Source: Asaia bogorensis (lineage in GTDB: Bacteria > Pseudomonadota > Alphaproteobacteria > Reyranellales > Reyranellaceae). Taken from it: a DNA stretch of 64,000 nt. The notes beneath the pieces are model-generated. The model was not told where the DNA came from. It saw only the letters and a list, made by a program, of their open reading frames with translations, and did no database searches. This document shows positions 21,069 to 29,716 of the stretch, in pieces. Each line of letters starts with the position of its first letter. Within the stretch, counting starts at the first letter, position 1. The stretch spans positions 60,027-124,026 of the forward strand of contig CAMDCE010000006.1 in NCBI GenBank assembly GCA_945889625.1, in the 5' to 3' direction. The position numbers were made by a program, and so were the translations under genes.

Positions 21069-21848
21069 ATGGGTGGTATCGCTTCGCTCCTGTACGGCGT
21101 GGTCGTCTATCTGCTGTTTTTCGGCACTTTTCTCTACGCCGTCGCCTTCGTCGGCAATCTGCCGGTGCCCAAGGCGATCGACAGCGGCCCGGAGGGCGCG
21201 CTGGTCCCGGCGCTGATCATTGACACGCTGCTGCTCGGCCTCTTCGCCATCCAGCACAGCGTCATGGCCCGGCCGGCCTTCAAGCGCTGGTGGACGCGCT
21301 TCGTGCCGCATTCGGTCGAGCGTGCGACCTTCGTGCTGTTGGCGAGCCTCTCGCTCGCCCTGCTGTTCTGGCAGTGGCGGCCAATCCTGGCGCCGGTGTG
21401 GTCGGTGACGAGTTCCGCCGGCATCCTGGTGGCCCAGACCGTGTTCTGGCTGGGCTGGGGCCTGGTGCTGCTCGGCACCTTCCTGATCAACCACTTCGAG
21501 CTGTTCGGCCTGCGCCAGGTTTGGGCCCGGATGCGCGGCCGCACGCTGCCGGAGCCGGAGTTCCGCACGCCCTTCCTCTACAAACGCGTGCGCCATCCGA
21601 TCTATCTCGGCTTCGTGCTCGCCTTCTGGGCAACGCCGACCATGACGGCAGGCCACCTGCTGTTCGCGGTGGCGACCAGCGGCTATATCCTGATCGGCAT
21701 CTGGTTCGAGGAGCGCGACCTGATTGCCCTGTTCGGCGACAAGTACCGCCGCTATTGCGAGCAGGTCCCGATGCTGTTCCCGCTGCCCGGCCGCAAGGTC
21801 GATACGCCTCCTGCGGAACCCCGGCGCCCGCGCCAGCCCGCGGAATAG
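21069..21848 (+). CDS. mddA: MddA-like (methanethiol S-methyltransferase/isoprenylcysteine methyltransferase family) membrane protein
   Basis: LYGVVVYLLFFGTFLYAVAFVGNLPVPKAIDSGP, GLFAIQHSVMARPAFKRWWTRFVP, KRVRHPIYLGFVLAFW. Confidence 0.7.
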   Translation: MGGIASLLYGVVVYLLFFGTFLYAVAFVGNLPVPKAIDSGPEGALVPALIIDTLLLGLFAIQHSVMARPAFKRWWTRFVPHSVERATFVLLASLSLALLFWQWRPILAPVWSVTSSAGILVAQTVFWLGWGLVLLGTFLINHFELFGLRQVWARMRGRTLPEPEFRTPFLYKRVRHPIYLGFVLAFWATPTMTAGHLLFAVATSGYILIGIWFEERDLIALFGDKYRRYCEQVPMLFPLPGRKVDTPPAEPRRPRQPAE

Positions 21849-21879
21849 GCGTCGCATGTCGAGGGGGTGGAGAATCTGA

Positions 21880-22494
21880 ATGGCGCGTGCAGTGGCAAAA
21901 AAAGTGGAGACCAGCACCATGCTGCTGGAGGCGGCCAAGAAGGCGCTGCGCCAGAGCGGCTATGCGGGCCTCTCGACCCGCGACGTTGCCGCCGCGGCGG
22001 GCGTGCCGCTGAGCCAGATCCACTACCACTTCGGCTCCAAGCAGGGGCTGGTGCTGGCGCTGTTCGACTACCTGAACGCTCAGCTCCTCGACCGGCAGAA
22101 CGCCCTGTTCGGCGACACCAGCCTCAAGCTCTCCGAGCAATGGGACCGGGCCTGCGACTATCTCGATGAGGATATCGAGTCGAGCTACGTGCGCACGCTG
22201 CAGGAGCTGATCGCCGCAAGCTGGCACGATCCCGCCGTCGCCAAGGTCGTGCGCGCCGGCATGATGGGTTGGTCCGACCTCCTCACCGGCCTGGCGCGAC
22301 GGGCCGAGCGCGAGCTGGGCGGCCTCGGGCCGTTCTCGGCCGAGGAGGTCGCCGTCCTGATCGCCAATGCCTTCATGGGTGCCGAGAGCCTCTACCTGCT
22401 CGGCATCGAGAAAAAGGGTCCGCCGGTGCGCAAGGCCTTGCGGCGCGTCGGCGACCTCATTCGCCTGGCTGAAAAGAATTCTTCGAAGGGGTGA
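21880..22494 (+). CDS. TetR/AcrR-family regulator
   Basis: STRDVAAAAGVPLSQIHYHFGSKQGLVLALF HTH. Confidence 0.88.
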   Translation: MARAVAKKVETSTMLLEAAKKALRQSGYAGLSTRDVAAAAGVPLSQIHYHFGSKQGLVLALFDYLNAQLLDRQNALFGDTSLKLSEQWDRACDYLDEDIESSYVRTLQELIAASWHDPAVAKVVRAGMMGWSDLLTGLARRAERELGGLGPFSAEEVAVLIANAFMGAESLYLLGIEKKGPPVRKALRRVGDLIRLAEKNSSKG

Positions 22495-22497
22495 GCC

Positions 22498-24603
22498 ATG
22501 CGGGCAAAGCTGCCGGACAGGGAAGGCGTGGTCGAACGCGACGGCGTCAGGATCCACTACGAGGTCTACGGCAAGGGGCCGCAAACCATGCTCTTCGTGC
22601 CGCCCTGGAGCATCGTCCATTCGCGCGTCTACAAGGCGCAGCTGCCTTACTTCAGCGAGCGTTTCCGCGTCATTGCCTATGACGGCCGCGGCAACGGCAA
22701 GTCGGACCGGCCCGACGCCGTCGAGGCCTATTCGCTCGACCACTATGTCGCCGACGCGCTCGCCGTGATGGACGCGACCAGTGCCGGCGAGTCCATCCTG
22801 GTCGGCCTGTCCTACGGCGGCATGATTGCCTGCGTGCTGGCGGCATACCATCCCGAGCGGGTGAAGGCCGTGGTGCTGGCCGGCACGGCGGCGGTCATCG
22901 GCCCCACCTTCCCGCGCATGTCGCCCCGCCACTTCCTTGCCCAGCAGGAGCAGTTCGAGGGCTGGAACAAGTACAATCGAGAGTACTGGCTGAAGGACTA
23001 TCCCGACTTCGCCCAGCACTTCGTGCGCAACATCTTCAGCGAGCCGCACTCGACCCGGCAGATCGAGGACGGCATCGCCTGGGCGGCCGAGACCGACGGT
23101 CCGGTGATGGTCAAGACGGTGGAGGCGCGGTCGATCATGCCGTCGGTCGACGTCACCGAGGCGATGTACCGCAAGATCCGCTGCCCGATGCTGGCGATCC
23201 ATGGCGACGACGACCAGATCCAGCCCTATGAGCGCGGCAAGCTGGTAGCCGAACTGTCGAGCGCCGAGCTCGTCACCATCTCGGGCGGCGGCCACAATCC
23301 GCTCGGCCGCTACCCCGCCAAGTGCAACGACCTGATCAACGACTTCCTCGACCGCCGGCTCGGCATCCCCGCGCCCCGGCGCCGGGCGACGGGCGGCGCG
23401 AAGACGAAGAAGGCGCTTTATCTTTCCTCGCCCATCGGCCTCGGCCACGGCCGGCGCGACATTGCCGTGGCGCGCGAGCTGCGCAAGCTGCATCCCGATC
23501 TGCAGGTCGACTGGCTGTCGCAGGATCCCGTGACGAGGCTCCTCGAGGCGAGCGGCGAACGCGTCCATCCGCTCAGCGCGCGCCTGGCCAGCGAATCGCG
23601 GCACATCGAGCTGGAATCGGGCGAGCACGACCTGCACGCCTTCCAGGCGATCCGGCGCATGGACGAGGTGCTGATCGCCAACTTCATGATCTTCCAGGAC
23701 GCCGTCGACCAGGGCGGCTACGACCTGGTGATTGCCGACGAAGCCTGGGATGTCGACCATTACTGGCACGAGCATCCCGAACTCAAGAAGTCCAGGCTCG
23801 CCTGGTTCACCGACTTCGTCGGCTTCGTGCCGATGCCGTCGGGAGGTGCTGGGGAGGAGTTCCTCACGACCGATTACAACGCCGAGATGATCGGCCACAT
23901 CGAGGATCACCCCGGAGTGCGCGATCGCGCCATCTTCGTCGGCGGGCCCGCCGACATCGTGCCGCGATCGTTCGGCAAGGACCTGCCGGCAATGGCCGAC
24001 TGGATCCCCCGGCATTTCGACTTCTCCGGCTACATCATGGGCGAGCATCCCGACACCTGGGGCAGCCGCGCCGAGCTCCGCCACAGGCTTGGCTACCGTT
24101 CCGAAGAACGCGTCTGTATCGTCACCGTAGGCGGATCGGGCGTCGGCGTGCCGTTGATCCGCCGCATCCTGCAGAGCTATCCGATCGTCCGGCGCAGGCT
24201 GCCGGAGCTGCGCATGGTCGTGGTGGCGGGTCCGCGCATCGATCCCCTCTCGCTCGTCGTGCCGCCCGGCGTCGAGGTTCGCGCCTTCGTCCCCGATCTC
24301 GACCGCCATCTCGCGGCCTGCGATCTGGCGCTGGTGCAAGGCGGTCTCACGACCTGCATGGAGCTGACGGCGGCGGGAACGCCATTCCTCTACTTCCCGC
24401 TCAAGAACCATTTCGAGCAGAACTTCCATGTCGCCCACCGGCTCGACCGCTATGGCGCCGGCAAACGCATGGAGTTCGCGACCTCGACGCCCGACGTCAT
24501 TGCCGAGGCGATGGTGGCGGCGCTGCGGGCACCAATGAAATTCAAGCCGGTCGAAGCCGATGGTGCCGCGCGGGCGGCACGCATGCTCGCCGACCTCCTC
24601 TGA
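22498..24603 (+). CDS. Fusion: N-terminal alpha/beta-hydrolase + C-terminal GT-B (MurG/UGT-like) glycosyltransferase
   Basis: GLSYGGMIACVLA nucleophile elbow, GDDDQIQPYERG, GGGHNPLG; then LYLSSPIGLGHGRRDIAVARELRKLHP and VQGGLTTCMELTAAGTPFLYFPLKNHFEQNFHVAHRL. Confidence 0.85.
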   Translation: MRAKLPDREGVVERDGVRIHYEVYGKGPQTMLFVPPWSIVHSRVYKAQLPYFSERFRVIAYDGRGNGKSDRPDAVEAYSLDHYVADALAVMDATSAGESILVGLSYGGMIACVLAAYHPERVKAVVLAGTAAVIGPTFPRMSPRHFLAQQEQFEGWNKYNREYWLKDYPDFAQHFVRNIFSEPHSTRQIEDGIAWAAETDGPVMVKTVEARSIMPSVDVTEAMYRKIRCPMLAIHGDDDQIQPYERGKLVAELSSAELVTISGGGHNPLGRYPAKCNDLINDFLDRRLGIPAPRRRATGGAKTKKALYLSSPIGLGHGRRDIAVARELRKLHPDLQVDWLSQDPVTRLLEASGERVHPLSARLASESRHIELESGEHDLHAFQAIRRMDEVLIANFMIFQDAVDQGGYDLVIADEAWDVDHYWHEHPELKKSRLAWFTDFVGFVPMPSGGAGEEFLTTDYNAEMIGHIEDHPGVRDRAIFVGGPADIVPRSFGKDLPAMADWIPRHFDFSGYIMGEHPDTWGSRAELRHRLGYRSEERVCIVTVGGSGVGVPLIRRILQSYPIVRRRLPELRMVVVAGPRIDPLSLVVPPGVEVRAFVPDLDRHLAACDLALVQGGLTTCMELTAAGTPFLYFPLKNHFEQNFHVAHRLDRYGAGKRMEFATSTPDVIAEAMVAALRAPMKFKPVEADGAARAARMLADLL

Positions 24604-24613
24604 GGAGCGGACG

Positions 24614-24709
24614 ATGATCGATGAAGCGCGCGGCCGCATCGATTACCAGGAATGCGGCAGCGCTCCGACCGTCGTGCTGGTACCCGTCCGGCGCATGAAC
24701 AGGCGGTGA
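24614..24709 (+). pseudogene. Truncated N-terminal remnant resembling an alpha/beta-hydrolase
   Basis: MIDEARGRIDYQECGSAPTVVLVPVRRMNRR* : typical hydrolase opening, stops after 31 codons. Confidence 0.5.
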
Positions 24710-24805
24710 TGGATCGGCGCAGCTTTTGCGATGCTGAGCCCAAAGACAGAACAGGCGGTCGCATGCTTCTCAAAACTTTCCCTGGCGGGGGAGAGGAATG
24801 GAAAA

Positions 24806-26410
24806 CTAGTTTGCTCTCTCGAATCGCATCTGTTTGATGCGCCCGGTCGAGACGACCAGGGCCGTGACCTTGCCGGCGCGGTCGCGCGCGAGACGGGCGA
24901 GCTGGGTGACGGCCATCAGGCTGCCCGGCGTTTCGATCTCGACCGTGTTGGCATCGATGCCGCGCACCGGCCAGGGGGCACCGCCGCCGATCAGCGGACC
25001 GCTCACCGCCGCGGTATAATCCGCGCCGCCGCGCCTGATATGCCAGGTCGCGCCGCTGTCGGCCGAGAGGTAGGTGCCGGCAAGTGCGGCAGGCACCGCC
25101 TTTCGTTTGCCGAGCTTCCTAAAGGCGAGAACGCGGCCGGCGCCGAGATCGACCCTGAGCGTTCCTGGCCGGCCGGACTTCAGGGCGAATTCGAACGAGC
25201 CGCGTTCGGCGCCGAACCAGCCGCCGTCGCGGCGGCCGAGCGCGAATGGCAGGCCGTTCTGTGTCACCACGGGCTCGCCGCGACGCCACGCCAGGTCGAA
25301 CAGCGACGGTTCCTCTGAATTGAACCAGGTGCCGGCGATCGGCTCGATCTCGGCTTCAGTGATCGCCGGCAGCGCGGGCTTGAGTTTCCTGTTTCCGTCG
25401 AGCGCCTGCGCTGCGATGGCATGCGCCAGCCGCCACGGATCGATGCTGCCGAGATTGGCGATCGCCACGACGGTAAGATCGACAGCAGGCACACGCAGGA
25501 ACTCGGTGCGGAAACCCGGCCACAATCCGCCATGGCCTACCGTCGCAAGGCCGCGCAGCTCGCCGACGCCGACACCGCGGCGGTAGCCGTTGGCATGTCC
25601 CCCAGTCAGCGGCGCCACGGCCGCGAGCTGTGACGGCAGGGTCTTGCCGAGCGTCGGGTTGTCGAAATGCCTGCTCCAGATCAGCAGATCCTCGACCGAG
25701 GAGGTAAGGCCGCCTTCGCCACCCTGCGGATAGGCATGCGCTGCGCGTCGGAAGCCCTGCTTGTCGTCGCCGAGATAGCCCGTCGCCAGGTTGGGGATCA
25801 CGGTGTCGATCTCGGACGCCAGCATGGTGTGGTTCATGCCAAGCGGCATGAAGATGCGCTCAGCCAAGACATCGCCCAGTTTCTGTTTGGCGAGCTTCTC
25901 GATGATCCGCCCGAGCAGCAGGAAGTTGCTGTTGCTGTAGAGGAAGCGGCTACCCGGCGCAAAATTGAGATGGCGGTTGCGCACGCAGGCGGCAAACAGA
26001 TCGGCCGGCCGGGCCGGCTTGTCGAGCCCATGGCCGCCCATACGCAGCAGTTCGAGGAAATCGGGCAGACCGCTCGAATTGCGCATCATCTGGTCGATGG
26101 TGACCGGCAGCGGTGCCAGCTCCGGCAGGTATTTGTGCGGCGGGTCGGAGAGCTTGAGCTTGCCCTCGGCCGCCAGCATCAGTGCCGCCGTGACGGTGAA
26201 CTGCTTGCTGACCGAGGCGATGCGAAAGCGCGTCGTGGGGCCGATCGGCACGCCCAATTCGATGCTGGCGAGGCCGTAGCCCTTGCAGATTTCGACCGTG
26301 CCGCCTTGCATGACGGCAACGACGGCGCCGGGCGAGCCGGGTTTAGTGTAGCGGGCGAACAGCGCGTCGACGCGTCGTTCAAGAACAATGGATCCGATCG
26401 ATTTCGACAT
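24806..26410 (-). CDS. Serine hydrolase, beta-lactamase class C/D-aminopeptidase-like
   Basis: RIASVSKQFTVTAALML (S-x-x-K), YSNSNFLLLGRIIEKL, two C-terminal beta-barrel-like regions. Confidence 0.85.
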   Translation of the reverse strand: MSKSIGSIVLERRVDALFARYTKPGSPGAVVAVMQGGTVEICKGYGLASIELGVPIGPTTRFRIASVSKQFTVTAALMLAAEGKLKLSDPPHKYLPELAPLPVTIDQMMRNSSGLPDFLELLRMGGHGLDKPARPADLFAACVRNRHLNFAPGSRFLYSNSNFLLLGRIIEKLAKQKLGDVLAERIFMPLGMNHTMLASEIDTVIPNLATGYLGDDKQGFRRAAHAYPQGGEGGLTSSVEDLLIWSRHFDNPTLGKTLPSQLAAVAPLTGGHANGYRRGVGVGELRGLATVGHGGLWPGFRTEFLRVPAVDLTVVAIANLGSIDPWRLAHAIAAQALDGNRKLKPALPAITEAEIEPIAGTWFNSEEPSLFDLAWRRGEPVVTQNGLPFALGRRDGGWFGAERGSFEFALKSGRPGTLRVDLGAGRVLAFRKLGKRKAVPAALAGTYLSADSGATWHIRRGGADYTAAVSGPLIGGGAPWPVRGIDANTVEIETPGSLMAVTQLARLARDRAGKVTALVVSTGRIKQMRFERAN

Positions 26411-26488
26411 GAAACGCAGTCAACCCAAGCGGCTCGCCCTTGTAAAGCCGAGGCGCTACCTTGAAGCGAACAGGGGAGGAATGCGCGG

Positions 26489-27298
26489 ATGGACCGTCAG
26501 TTCGTGAAAGTCGAGAAGGGCCTCGGGCCGCAGGGGCGTATCGCCGTCGTACGCTTCGACCGCGGCGACAACATCAATGCACTCAGCCAGCAGGCGATGC
26601 GCGAGCTGCGCGACGTGCCGGGCGATTTCGAGGACGATCTCGAAACGTCGGTCGTGGTCCTGACTGGCTCGGCCAAGGCCTTCTCCGCCGGTTTTGATCT
26701 GAAGGACCCGGAAGGCCTTCGGCGTGACGCACTATCGGTTGGTGAGCGTCTGCACCGGGCGCGGCTCGGGCCGAAGTTGTGCAAGGCCTGGCAAGGGATG
26801 GACCAGGTCACGATCGCGGCGATCGAAGGCCACTGCATCGGCGGCGGCGCGGCGCTGGTCGTGGCGCTCGATTTCCGCACGTGCGGGAAGAGCGCGCATT
26901 TTCGCATTCCCGAGATCGAGCTCGGCATGAACATGAGCTGGGGTTCGATCCCTCGCCTGCTGGCGCTGATCGGCCCGGCGCGCACCAAACAGGCGGTGAT
27001 CCTCGCGTCCAATCGCATCGGCGCGGCCGAGGCGCTCGAGTGGGGCCTGGTCGAGAAGGTTGTCGAGGACGGCCAGGCGCTCGCCGCGTCGATGGAGTTC
27101 GCCGAGCGCATTGCCCGCCAGCCGCCGATTCCGGTGCGTATGACCAAGAGTTCGGTCAACCGTCTGGCGCACGCACTTGACGATCTTGCCGCCCACATGG
27201 ACGCCGATCAGAACGTGCTGACCGGCCTCACCGAAGACTACAAGGAAGGAACGTCGGCCTTCCGCGAGAAGCGCAAGCCGGTGTTCAGGGGCCGCTAG
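26489..27298 (+). CDS. Enoyl-CoA hydratase/isomerase family protein
   Basis: AFSAGFDLKD, AAIEGHCIGGGAALVVALDFRTC, IPEIELGMNMSWGSIPRL. Confidence 0.9.
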   Translation: MDRQFVKVEKGLGPQGRIAVVRFDRGDNINALSQQAMRELRDVPGDFEDDLETSVVVLTGSAKAFSAGFDLKDPEGLRRDALSVGERLHRARLGPKLCKAWQGMDQVTIAAIEGHCIGGGAALVVALDFRTCGKSAHFRIPEIELGMNMSWGSIPRLLALIGPARTKQAVILASNRIGAAEALEWGLVEKVVEDGQALAASMEFAERIARQPPIPVRMTKSSVNRLAHALDDLAAHMDADQNVLTGLTEDYKEGTSAFREKRKPVFRGR

Positions 27299-27310
27299 AA
27301 GAGGGAGTCG

Positions 27311-27502
27311 CTAGAACTTGCGGCCCGGCAACTGGTCGATGATCGCCTGACGCTCGGGGTCGTCGAGCATCGCCCAGCGGCCGATCTCTGAGATCGTGCG
27401 CTTGCAGCCGAGGCAAAGGCCGCTGCCTTTGGAATCGATCGTGCAGATGCCGATACAAGGCGACATCACGCGCCGCAGCGGCTGCAATGGCTGCTCCGCC
27501 AT
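27311..27502 (-). CDS. DUF1289 protein
   Basis: MSPCIGICTIDSKGSGLCLGCKRTISEIGRW cysteine signature; start MAEQPLQ at 27502. Confidence 0.85.
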   Translation of the reverse strand: MAEQPLQPLRRVMSPCIGICTIDSKGSGLCLGCKRTISEIGRWAMLDDPERQAIIDQLPGRKF

Positions 27503-27509
27503 CGGAAGA

Positions 27510-28136
27510 TCAGGGCTTCTTGCTGAGAAGCGCGAGCTGGCTCTGCAGCTCGTCGAGCTTGCGCTTGAGATCGTCGATCGACGTGTCGTTGGCCGGCGCC
27601 ACGTTGGGTGAAGTCTCGGATTTGACTGGCTCGCGTCCATTGGCTTGCCCGGGTTGGCCGGTGCCGAATGGATTGAACAGGCGCATGGCGTTCTCGAACA
27701 TCGCCATGTTCTGCTTGCCCATCGTCTCGAACTGCTGGAACGGGTTGAAGCCGAAGGCGTTCTGCAGGTAGCTGCGCATCTGCTCCTGGTTGCGCGCGAA
27801 CGTGGACATCGACATTTCGAGATACTGCGGCACCACGCCCTGCAGGCTGTCGCCGTAGAAGGAGATGAGCTGGCGCAGGAAGGGGATCGGCAGCAACGTC
27901 TGGCCGCCCTTGCTCTCTTCCTCGAAGATGATCTGAGTCAAAACCGAGCGGGTGATCTCCTCGCCGGTCTTGGCGTCGTAGACGACGAAATCGGTCTTGT
28001 TCTTCACCATCTGCGATAGGTGGTCGAGCGTCACGTAAGCCGAGGTTGCGGTGTTGTAGAGCCGCCGGTTTGCGTACTTCTTGATGACGACCGGCGCGGG
28101 CTTTGGGCTGCTGTCGGGGACTGCCTGATCGGCCAT
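27510..28136 (-). CDS. phaR: Polyhydroxyalkanoate synthesis repressor PhaR
   Basis: KKYANRRLYNTATSAYVTLDHLSQMVK, LLPIPFLRQLISFYGDSLQGVVPQYLEMSM. Confidence 0.93.
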   Translation of the reverse strand: MADQAVPDSSPKPAPVVIKKYANRRLYNTATSAYVTLDHLSQMVKNKTDFVVYDAKTGEEITRSVLTQIIFEEESKGGQTLLPIPFLRQLISFYGDSLQGVVPQYLEMSMSTFARNQEQMRSYLQNAFGFNPFQQFETMGKQNMAMFENAMRLFNPFGTGQPGQANGREPVKSETSPNVAPANDTSIDDLKRKLDELQSQLALLSKKP

Positions 28137-28168
28137 TACGCGTATGCTCCTCTAGCTCCCGGGCCGCA

Positions 28169-28184
28169 GTAAACGCGCGTTTAC
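28169..28184. promoter_or_regulatory. 16-bp perfect palindrome in phaR / PHA-gene divergent intergenic region
   Basis: GTAAACGCGCGTTTAC. Confidence 0.5.
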
Positions 28185-28281
28185 TTAGGGTTCGTCACCT
28201 TAGCGCCGATGCCGCAGTGCGACAAGGCGGGGTTTGCGCCTGCGAAAGCAAGTCAGCGCAGCGATGGGCTATAGTACGCCG

Positions 28282-28611
28282 ATGGCCTCCGAGAACGACG
28301 AGCCCACTGCCGATTTCGACCGTCTGGCCCGACGCTATCTCGACCTGTGGCAAAGCCAGCTCTCAGGCCTTGCCGCCGATCAGTCGCTGACCGAACAGAT
28401 CGCCCGCCTTTTCGCTGCCGCGAACGCCCAAGTTGCGTCTGCGATACAAGCTGCCCAAGGTACCTCGCATGCCGCCGCAACCACGACTGGGACCCCGTCC
28501 GCTGCCGCTTCATCTGGCAACGGCTCTGATGACGTGGGCGAGCTCCGAAAGCGCGTGGCAACTCTCGAGGCGCGGATCGCCGAACTCGAAGCAAAGCTCG
28601 GACGTTCCTGA
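28282..28611 (+). CDS. Small PHA-associated protein with C-terminal coiled coil (PhaE/PhaM-like, tentative)
   Basis: FDRLARRYLDLWQSQLSGLAADQSLTEQIARLFAA ... LRKRVATLEARIAELEAKLG; located between phaR and a PhaC-like gene. Confidence 0.5.
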   Translation: MASENDEPTADFDRLARRYLDLWQSQLSGLAADQSLTEQIARLFAAANAQVASAIQAAQGTSHAAATTTGTPSAAASSGNGSDDVGELRKRVATLEARIAELEAKLGRS

Positions 28612-29716
28612 ATCGCTGAACGCGCTGTTGGCGGAGATTGCCGCGCTCGATGCCAAGGGCGGCGGCGGGTTCGAGGCGGCGCTTCACCGCGAGATCGGAC
28701 GGCGCATGCATCGCCTGGCCGATGGTGTGCTCGCCTACCGTCAATCGCCGGTCCATCGCACGCTGGAAAATCCTCCGGCCGTGTGGAGTGAGGGCAACAC
28801 GCGCCTGCTCGACTACGGCGTCACCCATCGCGCTGCGCGTGGCCGCAGAGCCCGTGCCGTTCTGGTCGTGCCGTCGCTGATCAATCGTTGGGAAGTGCTC
28901 GACCTCACGGCCGAGAAGAGCCTGCTCCGCGCCATGGCAGCGGCTGGGCTGCGGCCCTACCTGGTCGATTGGGGCACGCCCGCTGCCGACGAGCGGCGCT
29001 TCGACACCACGGCCTATGTGGCGCGCCTCGAGCGCGCGCTGGGCTTCATCGCCAAGCGGGCACGAAGGGCGCCGGCGGTGCTGGGCTACTGCATGGGCGG
29101 CACGCTTGTCGTGGCGCTGGCGGCGCACCAGCCGCGCAAGGTCGCGGGGCTGGCGCTTCTCGCCGCGCCGTGGGATTTCCACGCCGACCGCACCGGCCAC
29201 GCCTTTCTGCTGACCGCCGGTCCCTTGCTCGCCCAACTGGCCGACAGAGCGGGCGAGCTGCCGGTCGACATCCTGCAGACGCTGTTCTGGTCGCTCGATC
29301 CCTGGCTCGCCGTCAGGAAATTCGGCCGCTTCCTCGGCATGGATCAGCAGGGCGATTCGGCGCGCGACTTCGTGCTGCTCGAGGACTGGCTGAACGACGG
29401 CGCGCCGCTGGCCGGACCGGTGGCGCGCGAATGCCTGGTCGGCTGGTATGGCGACAACCTGCCGGGCAGTGGCAAATGGGTGGTCGGCGGCAAACGCATC
29501 GTGCCGGCCAAGATCAGAAAGCCGTCGCTGGTGATGATCCCGTCGGGCGATCGCATCGTGCCGCCGCTCTCGGCTGCCGCCCTCGTCGATCCCAAGCGCG
29601 GCCTCAAAAATGTGACGCGGCTCGACCTGCCGCTAGGTCACATCGGCATGGTGGTGAGCGCGCGCGCGCGCGAGCTCTGCTGGACGCCGTTGATCGATTG
29701 GCTGAAGGCCTTGTGA
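28529..29716 (+). CDS. PhaC-like polyhydroxyalkanoate synthase / alpha-beta hydrolase
   Basis: LGYCMGGTLVVALA (G-x-C-x-G), IPSGDRIVPPLSA (Asp), LPLGHIGMVVSA (His). Start uncertain (ATG 28529 overlaps upstream ORF; TTG 28628 possible). Confidence 0.7.
   Translation: MTWASSESAWQLSRRGSPNSKQSSDVPESLNALLAEIAALDAKGGGGFEAALHREIGRRMHRLADGVLAYRQSPVHRTLENPPAVWSEGNTRLLDYGVTHRAARGRRARAVLVVPSLINRWEVLDLTAEKSLLRAMAAAGLRPYLVDWGTPAADERRFDTTAYVARLERALGFIAKRARRAPAVLGYCMGGTLVVALAAHQPRKVAGLALLAAPWDFHADRTGHAFLLTAGPLLAQLADRAGELPVDILQTLFWSLDPWLAVRKFGRFLGMDQQGDSARDFVLLEDWLNDGAPLAGPVARECLVGWYGDNLPGSGKWVVGGKRIVPAKIRKPSLVMIPSGDRIVPPLSAAALVDPKRGLKNVTRLDLPLGHIGMVVSARARELCWTPLIDWLKAL

Noticed and set aside
21487-24639. 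1050-aa minus-strand ORF antisense to the mddA/tetR/fusion genes
   Set aside because: Low-complexity HDA/R-rich translation with no domain features; typical GC-rich antisense shadow of the convincing plus-strand genes.
29658-29672. (GC)n run inside the PhaC-like gene, possible phase-variable tract
   Set aside because: Only about 15 nt, in ordinary Ala/Arg codons near the gene end; no evidence of slippage function.
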